Assembly: GCA_026874595.1 (NCBI GenBank)
Contig: CM049315.1
Span: 7,934,664-7,998,663 of the forward strand
Direction of reading: 5' to 3'
DNA length: 64,000 nucleotides
Source: Sipunculus nudus
Lineage: Eukaryota; Annelida; Sipuncula; Golfingiida; Sipunculidae
Part shown: positions 56,907 to 64,000 of the stretch, piece after piece
How the letters are laid out: every line of letters begins with the position of its first letter
Numbering within the stretch: the first letter of the stretch is position 1
Position numbers and translations under genes: made by a program
The notes under the pieces: model-generated
Database searches by the model: none
Told to the model about the DNA's origin: nothing
The model's input: the letters and a program-made list of their open reading frames with translations, nothing else

Positions 56907-57036
56907 ATGGTAGTGACGATCACTTTTTTCTGCTTTTTGACCAATGGAGGCACAAACACAATGATGAAGACAACCGGCTGGGATGTGACGATGATACCCG
57001 AGCCTCGCTTCAGTCCGTATCTTGACTGGGAGCCAT
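56907..57036 (+). CDS. Gene B coding exon 1 (signal peptide)
   Basis: The acceptor TTTCTTTCAG ends at 56905, leaving one T before ATG as in gene A. It ends SPYLDWEP plus one base; the donor is GTAAGT. An open frame runs further upstream but crosses the splice acceptor. Confidence 0.85.
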
Positions 57037-60000
57037 GTAAGTGAGACGACCTTTATGGATTGACTATAAGATAATCAGTACAATTTATTTGACGTCGGTT
57101 TTTGGAATGTTTTAAAGTGCATGTGCACCAGGTATAAGTTGGTAAAACAATTCTATGATATATACGAAACATCAGATAAGATAACTAATCGGCTGATGGC
57201 AAACCCTCCAATTAAATTTAAATATTCTGTGAAAGTTATTTGTTTTATACTGCCATGTGAGCAAGCTTTCCGCTCTGATAGTCCATTTAAGTAATATCTG
57301 TACCTTCTGTCCAATCAGGCATGTGGTGTTACGCAATGTCACATGCGCCAAATATTCGTTCATCTTCGTATAGAAGCATGGTCAGTCGGGGGAGGCTGGG
57401 GGGGGGGGGGGTATGAGCAGCGAAGCAAACACATGTGTCCTGGGCTTGGGGATATCAGCCTCACGATTTGTTTACGGGGGAGGTACGCCAGCGCCCTACC
57501 GGTGGCATAAAATTTTTTTCCGTGATGAGATTTACAGATAAACCACTATCTTAAATCGAGCACAATCGTTGCGTGACCCGCAAGTCTGAATGTTGCAATG
57601 TGATAAAGATAAAAAGTTTGGTCACATACAATAGCTTAACATTCAGGGATATACTTTTCTATCCAAAACAAATAAAAAACCAAGACTGCAATATTATGAA
57701 TATTAAGCGGACTTTCTTTAATCGATGCTTTCTTCATCCTTGGTTCACTGTGTCGTTCCACCAAACATCTACTAACAAGAATATAAAGAGAAATCATGCC
57801 AGCACTACCATTGGCGACACATAAACATGATAAATATCCCTATTTTAGTGTTTTAATATTATATTTCGTGAATTTATCATAATAAATATGAGGGATCTAG
57901 TACGTGTGGTAAATAATAAATACTACCAGAACCCAAACTGGTGGCGGAATTTTTGTATCGCGTATTTAGTAAATAAAAACCACGCCAACAGATTTTGAAA
58001 AAAAAAATCACGAATGATCCGTGCTTCCGTGTTCCGAATCAGCAGTAATTTTGTTCTGTTTCAGATATATTCTACTTCAACAACTTACATTCAAAGTTAT
58101 ACAGCCTTCAGAATGACAGACCAGTGCACATGGACAGCTACTATTCAGTCAACCTTAAGGTAGTATCTAACTTGACTCTAACCTGACTCTTTACCTTAAC
58201 TAGTCTCAGTAGTATATCAGTCAAACACTCTTTTACATTAAATAAAATGTTCAAGGAACGTTCATCACCCGAGATCTAAACTACCTTAACTGTTGAATTA
58301 ATTTGATTTAAATTTTGTTCATTGTACTGCAAACATTTGCACATTATGTAAGCTCTGCCTTTGTTTTAAGGGACCGGGGACTATGTGGTCAGTTTTGGCA
58401 GAGAATTCACTGAGAAGATTCAAGCACGGCAGTAGGGTTACATTTGGATTTTCTTCACCACAACAATGTGTATTACATGTATCACTACTGTGCCATCAGT
58501 TGTTATATTAATATATATGGAGCAGTGGCACTTCCAGTTTCGAACCGATATTGATAGCACTAAAATCCAGCTTTCCCATCGCTTCCCTAATAAAGCAAAA
58601 TTCATCAAGGACAGATCTATCGTTATATGCACCCCGTAACACACCCGCTTTTGAAAGCCCTCTGCTCAGAACAAGTTCGCGTGTCCCAGAAGTTCCACTA
58701 AATGGTACTACAAGGTGGTGATAATTACTCAAAACATCTGTCTCTGGTGCCATATATGAATGCTAGGATGAGCCCCTATTATGACACGTAAACATTTTAA
58801 CAGGAGAAATTGTAGCAAGGCCGATCTGGAATTCGAAATTACATAATAGTTTCTTTTTAATACATCCTGATCAATAACAGTATAGACCTCTCCGGCATTA
58901 ATCTTATTTGTATAAATAAAACTTTTCTTTTATTTTAGTAGTAACGAAAATAGAATGATTTTATCACTTTTTCAGTTGCCTGAAGGGTATAAAAAGAATC
59001 GATTCTGAACTGCCGATTTTGATAAACAGGTCCATTTGATAAAAAACCCGACACTTGATCTTGTCTTTAAGGTAGCTACCTATGTAACAATGGACAGCGT
59101 GTTTACCCGGCTGTGAACAGGGATTGTGCGTTTACGGCTGATTGCTGGTCAGAAGCCAAACATTCTGGATCCGGAGGAGGATGGTGGGGTTGGAAACGTC
59201 GCCTCCCTGTCCCTAAAACCTGTCAACCTCCTATATTTCTACGCAGTAGGTTGAGTTTAATATAGTACTAGAGGAGTAAAATATCGTAAGTTCTCATGAA
59301 TTTCCACTGTCTACATTCACTTTTGCGTTAAATACTTGGCTGGGGTCAATCGGGATTAAAATGGAATCATATCATTTGTTGTGCCACGACTTGTTGATCC
59401 AGTTAGAGCTTGATTAAAATTAACACAGCTTCAACTGTATCTAAAAGGCTTGCTTCTTTAAGCGTAATGAATACGTATAATATATATAACTCTAGTTAAA
59501 TTATTACCAAATAAAACCCGCTTGTGTCGAACATTGGATGTGTCGAGGTTTTCTGATGGTCGGTTGAGTCTGCCATCTCGCTAAATCTCATAGCCAAAGT
59601 CTTTACCATCAGGGTAACGACTTTCTCTCTCGACCCAGGAGGGAATGGGTACTGGTCATGGGCGGCTAACAGATGTAGACCGAATAACCTTCTAACGTCT
59701 GCCATGGCTGCTTGGGTTGTATGTCCCCCAGGTAGCCGAGAAAAAAAGCTACAGGAATGAACAGGCCCGAAAGACCAAGAAGGCAAAGTCTAAAGTCGGA
59801 TGAGATTGACATCGTCGGTGATATCAGACTACAATCCCCCCTTTACCTTTATATATAAATATATATATATACCATTTTGAACTAAGATATTTAAACGTAT
59901 GAATTGTTTGTAATGTGTATTTTAAGCCAACAAACAGCAATTTAAATAAGCAAGGTGTGGAGAGTGCTTCCATAAAAGTTTTTATCATAAGGGTGCGTTC

Positions 60001-63000
60001 TATACCCCAGGGGTGATTTGTATTCGTCGTGGACGCTAAGCAGATGTACAACACATAACAATCCAGTGCATGTTATGGCTGCTTAGGTTGAATGCGCCCC
60101 AGGGAGCCGAGAATAGCGACCTGAAAGATCAGAAAGACCGAGTATACAGTCTATGAGCCTGGTATCACACTTTAAAATGCCACCATAACATTTTATTTTT
60201 ATTTATTTCAAGACCATTTTCAATTTGTCAATGATCTGCAAACTGGAACCATAATAATAAATAACCATAAATAATAAATGCAATACAAACTAGAAATAGC
60301 TGATATGCTATAATGATGTAAAATAATCCATGGGATATATGGATATATGATTTGCAAAGGGAAACATAATTTTTTATCCATTGCTGGGATACAGCAGGCA
60401 TTAATACATTAATGCATTGTCATGAAAATTCGTGTGAGGCTTATTATGAACATTTCGATTATTTTTACCTATTTACTGCAGCCTTGTTTATTCTTCACAG
60501 CCCAGATCAAATGGTTCAAGGAATATACCAGAAAGTGGGGCCCGTTGAGCATGATCGGGGTCCGTGTCACCAACAAGTCAGGAAAATATATTGCTTGTCT
60601 ATCCAAAGGAGCCAATGTCACAATATTGGCTGAGACAGTAAGTACATGTATTACTATATATGTAGAAGTGCACTCTAATAAGTCTCTCAATCTGTTATAA
60701 CATTCTAACATATGTATATAAACATATATAAACATTATGTGTGTGAACCAGGATATGCAGAGGTCAGTAAATGTACAAGCATGTTTAGTTTAATGTGGAA
60801 GTTAAACTAAGTTTACCAGATTGTCATGTATTTTGACATATAATGGAAAGATTGATTTATATCAAACCTGAGAATGCCTTCTAAAGTTACTAAATTACAA
60901 TAATACCCCTCGCGATCAGCCTTATCATAAGAAAAAAAAAATATATATATATATGCAGGAATCAGTAAAAACAAGTAGAAAATGTAAAAAAGAAAATCCA
61001 ATGCAAATTCATGGTATAATAGGATGCAAAAGCTACTTCTAAAGTTAACTAGAAAATGAACAGTCAACAAGCGGCTTCAGGTATATATCCGCCCGATCAC
61101 ATAGGCAGGTTTAAAGTAAGGCATCGGATGTACCTGACATGTCAGGACTCCTAATTTGTGGCATCAGAGATACCACATTATCCCAAGACAGTTGGATGGA
61201 CAAAACTAAAGAAATAGACGACAAGCCACATCATGTATTTACTCAGCCATGGACCTGAGATAAATACATGAAGGTATTCTACAAATTCGTAATTGCAAAG
61301 GATGCCACTAGCCTAATGAATGAAAAATCTACCAAAGCCGGAGGAACATGCAAAATTTCATATGCTGACACTAGACCACTACTGAGAAAAAGTGCATCAT
61401 TGTATTCTACAAAGACGGAACGGCAGGTGGCGACACCAGTCCGGTCTAAAACATAGTTATCCAAGACGGATAAACATAACAAATGGCAGGCTGATACATA
61501 TATCCACTACTGAGATATGAGCGATTTTTACCCAAAGCAAACGGACGGATGGACGCCATGGAAAAAAAAACATTGCAGATTGCGCCACCAGTCTGGAGTA
61601 CCAGATGTTAGCATCTAAGATCTATGGGCTTGCGCAGTTTTAGGGCAATACAGGAAACCACTCCTGAAAATGGGAAGGTTAGTGGCGCCACCGGTCTGGT
61701 CTACAAAAAAATTCTTCAAGATGGATGGACATGCAAAACTTGAGACCAAATCATTGAACCACTAATAAAATATGAGAAATGTTCAAACAAAGCAAGCGCA
61801 CGGATGGCACCACGCAAAAAAGCTTACAGACGGCCCCACCACTTTGGGTATGAGAAGTATCCAAGATCTATGAACATGCGCACTTTCAGCCCAATACATT
61901 GTAACGCCCCTGAGATATGGGCTGTAATCACTGGGACACCTAGATTCATACTGCATGAAAAGGATTACATGTGGCGCCGTCAGTCTTTGTTAGGCACATG
62001 TTCACATGTGGCCCAGTAATTATGCTGGGTTTCGGTAAGATCCAAGAGTCTCAGAGAAGTTCTACGGAAATGAACTCGGCGGAGGAACCAGCGTGAAAAC
62101 ATTGTTTACGCAAAACTCTGTTTTGGCAGATACAGTCAGTTAGGAAGCAAGGCATGTATTGCAGAGACATTCGTTTCATGCCAAGGGTATTATTCAGGAG
62201 CAAAAACAATTACGAGTAGCAGATATTGATCAAACATCATTCACAGATGAGAACGGGTAACAACTTTTGAAAAAGTATTTTCCCCAGGTATATATGGACA
62301 ATTATAAAATAATACGCATAGTATAATGGATAAATAATTCCTCCTATATCAACACAGTCTACTTTAGTTTGACAGAATTTGTAACATCACTACAAACATG
62401 ATGGACAAAACGTAGACAAATATGATGGAATAAGTTTTCATTTGCATTATTTGATATAAAAATAAATAATTCTGCTATAACTCAGTCTAGCACACTACCA
62501 GTAACAATATACGGCATGAAGATGGACAGCCTGTTCTTGAATGGTCAAAATGGACTTCTCCGCTGCCAAGCCAACCCAAGTAAGAAATTCCTTAAATGTA
62601 TTATTTTTATTGTGTCGTGTCGTAATGAACCCCTTTTTCAAATTTGTTACCTAGGCCGAAGGTCAACACTTGCCAAAAGCCTCCCGGAGGCCTAGTGGTA
62701 AACTTATACATAAGCCACTAAAGACTAATACTTTTCCTTATTTACGTTTCTATAGCAGCGTTTGAATTTTGACATCCGTTGTATTCTGACTTGCAAGGCA
62801 AGAATTACATGTTGCAATATAATCAATATTGCTGGTTAATTTTATAACGGGTCAGGGGTAACATAATTGGTTATATAAACCGTTACATGTTCTAGTTAAA
62901 TTAATTTTACTCAATGATTATAAGATACATGACTTTCCAGGTATACCTGACAGACGTATAAACTTTCCACTTAGTATATGTGTATTTGTGTAGTGTATTT

Positions 63001-63123
63001 CTTTCAGGATTTGCTCTATCGATGACTAGAAACAAGTTGACACTGACAATGTGGGCACAGACCAAGACGGCAAACACTCTTCCTCTGAAACGCCAAGGTG
63101 CTTGTCAGTATGTGAAGGGTTAA
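56907..63123 (+). CDS. Gene B: paralogue of gene A, 7 coding exons, 268 aa
   Basis: Coding exons: 56907-57036, 58065-58159, 58371-58431, 59072-59245, 60501-60637, 62486-62579 and 63008-63123; 807 nt in one continuous frame with the same intron phases as gene A. Residues 1-18 are a short signal-like segment (MVVTITFFCFLTN). Shared with A: SYLDW before intron 2, FYF and SLQ, PGT.W, SYLC (97-100), Cys 114, 120, 146, 186 and 226, WSEA, KWGPL, SGKYIACL (180-187), sequons N178-K-S and N192-V-T, and LLRCQANPRF. Differences: exon 4 is 27 nt longer, with a Gly/Trp/basic insert (GGGWWGWKRR, 130-139), and the C-terminus stops after QYVKG without A's basic tail. By eye about 40% identity to A. The family is not recognised; a secreted ligand or lectin-like beta-trefoil protein is one possibility. 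A poly(A) signal is at 63363. Confidence 0.85.
58065..58159 (+). CDS. Gene B coding exon 2 (95 nt)
   Basis: IFYFNNLHSKLYSLQNDRP then VHMDSYYSVNLK, between TGTTTCAG and GTAGTA. Confidence 0.85.
58371..58431 (+). CDS. Gene B coding exon 3 (61 nt)
   Basis: GPGTMWSVLAENSLRRFKHG plus one base, between TTTTAAG and GTAGGG. Confidence 0.8.
59072..59245 (+). CDS. Gene B coding exon 4 (174 nt)
   Basis: SYLCNNGQRVYPAVNRD, CAFTADCWSEA, the insert SGSGGGWWGWKRR, then LPVPKTCQPPIFLR. The acceptor is GTCTTTAAG and the donor GTAGGT. Confidence 0.85.
59246..60500 (+). other. Gene B intron 5 with two copies of an interspersed repeat
   Basis: Two diverged direct copies lie at about 59630-59800 and 60000-60170. 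Shared phrases are CGGCTAACAGATGTAG / CGCTAAGCAGATGTAC, GGCTGCTTGGGTTGTATG / GGCTGCTTAGGTTGAATG, and CCCCAGGTAGCCGAGAA / CCCCAGGGAGCCGAGAA. This looks like a dispersed repeat; family not identified. Confidence 0.55.
60501..60637 (+). CDS. Gene B coding exon 5 (137 nt)
   Basis: QIKWFKEYTRKWGPLSM, GVRVTNKSGKYIACLSKG, ANVTILAET. The acceptor chosen is TTCTTCACAG; the AG five bases later would shift the frame away from the gene A match. The donor is GTAAGT. Confidence 0.85.
61380..62040. repeat. Repeats with GTGGCGCCACC-type palindromes in gene B intron 6
   Basis: Units near 61430, 61580, 61685, 61805 and 61970 share GGTGGCG(A/C)CACCAGTC-like starts and CAAGATGGATGGACATGCA, matching the 48300-48400 region. 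Probably a relative of the ~340-bp family. Confidence 0.55.
62486..62579 (+). CDS. Gene B coding exon 6 (94 nt)
   Basis: SSTLPVTIYGMKMDSLFLNG then QNGLLRCQANP, between TAACTCAG and GTAAGA. Confidence 0.85.
63008..63123 (+). CDS. Gene B last coding exon
   Basis: FALSMTRNKLTLTMWAQTKT then ANTLPLKRQGACQYVKG and TAA. The acceptor is TTTCTTTCAG. Compared with gene A it lacks the Lys/Arg/Pro-rich tail. Confidence 0.85.
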
Positions 63124-63362
63124 CAGTTATTTTAGCCAATCAGTCGAGACAAGAAGAAAAGACTTTTCATTTTTGAAGGTGGTCACATGTTAAAAGTGTT
63201 TTTCAATACTGCATTTACAGGACAATGAACGAATGGAAAGATCTACAAATAAAGAAATGTTAATGAAACCATGAACATTGATCATTGAACAAGGAACGTC
63301 TGTAAAGTTCAAAACGTAATTCAGGTTCAGAGAATACATGTAATAATGTCCACGATACATTC

Positions 63363-63368
63363 AATAAA
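63363..63368 (+). terminator. Gene B poly(A) signal
   Basis: AATAAA in TTCAATAAAAC, 240 bases after the stop. Confidence 0.5.
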
Positions 63369-63369
63369 A

Positions 63370-64000
63370 CATTTGCTAGGAAACGTGCATTTTTAGTGAC
63401 ATATAGAACATTCACTGAATAATGTATATTTCGCACTGTTTTATATTTTGCTGCAAATCAATATAACCAAAACAATTTATTTTTGTATGAAGACCAAAAT
63501 TATGAATATACTGATGCATTAGCATACCTTATAGGAACAGCCTTACCAATCTGTGTAGAGATATTCAAGTTTAGTGCCCTTAAGTTATGTTTAAAAACTA
63601 GGTGTCAGTCTTTATTCTTTTCCAGCTGGAGCTTAAAAAGGTATAGTTTGGGGAATTTGCCTTTTTTAAATATAAAATTGCTCAAATATCATTGTATTCG
63701 AAAACACGCTTTAAATGAAAACGAAATTATGGCAGTCCCTACAGTCTATTCATGGACCCCTCCAGTAACGTACAGAAAACTATAACGGATATTAATTTAT
63801 GGAAAAAAAATCATTTTTTTATGAATTAAAGGTATTACCGTTTTTATGGCTGTCGCACATCAGAGATAATGATGTCATTGTTGTTCCAAACTATTTTAAT
63901 GTTTCCAAACCCGCGATTTAAAATGTAAAACAATGACGTATTGATTCATGAAATCACATGTTTATATATGTGTGTTCGGGATAATTAGAAAACAAAGAAA
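63370..64000. other. AT-rich DNA downstream of gene B
   Basis: One 100-codon plus frame (63483-63785) has no recognisable motif or splice support and is probably chance. Nothing else is seen. Confidence 0.35.

Noticed and set aside
60412-60637. Alternative frame over gene B exon 5 (SPDQMVQGIYQKVGP)
   Set aside because: It does not match gene A; the chosen frame preserves KWGPL, SGKYIACL and the 137-nt exon length.

Overview
This is eukaryotic DNA: AT-rich, intron-rich and full of short tandem arrays, transposon fragments and TA/GA/GT microsatellites, with no bacterial-style gene packing. The mix of repeats (arrays carrying AGGTCA half-sites, hairpin-ended elements with a tandem core and a TGTC/GACA microsatellite, Ty3-like debris, a GGAGGAAACCGGAG repeat) suggests a marine invertebrate, most likely a mollusc. 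That placement is inference from repeat content.

Three split protein genes can be read with consensus splice sites. (1) A minus-strand gene, coding exons 25349 to 22291, encodes a 197-aa four-pass membrane protein of MS4A/CD20-like layout. (2) A plus-strand gene, here called A, has a promoter near 31.7 kb and coding exons 33494-46825; it encodes a 285-aa secreted-type protein. (3) A second plus-strand gene, B, has a promoter near 53.95 kb and coding exons 56907-63123; it encodes a 268-aa protein. A and B are tandem paralogues. They share a non-coding first exon ending TATCAG, a start codon one base after the splice junction, the same intron phases (1-0-1-1-0-1), four exons of identical length (95, 61, 137 and 94 nt), six cysteines and two N-glycosylation sequons. 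I do not recognise the family; a beta-trefoil/FGF-like fold is a testable idea only. A perfect kappa-B site lies 38 bases upstream of the TATA box of A. The MS4A-like gene and gene A are head to head, about 5 kb apart.

Layout: 1-2289 and 7248-8530, a degenerate ~145-bp tandem array with nuclear-receptor DR1-like motifs, interrupted by a broken LTR retrotransposon (2290-7247) and a 633-bp insert. 8.5-22 kb, gene-poor: a TIR element at 11845-13352, a possible Penelope-type fragment near 15.1 kb, and a large hairpin-ended repeat complex at 16.1-19.6 kb. 22-27 kb, MS4A-like gene. 27-31.7 kb, microsatellite-rich spacer. 31.7-47.3 kb, gene A, whose fifth intron (8.6 kb) is filled by repeat families. 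47.3-53.9 kb, repeats and a possible solo LTR. 53.9-63.4 kb, gene B. 63.4-64 kb, nothing recognised.

The retroelement is decayed. Its pol order is integrase before reverse transcriptase, the unusual order of Gmr1-type Ty3/gypsy elements, and the RNase H region and parts of both LTRs are missing.
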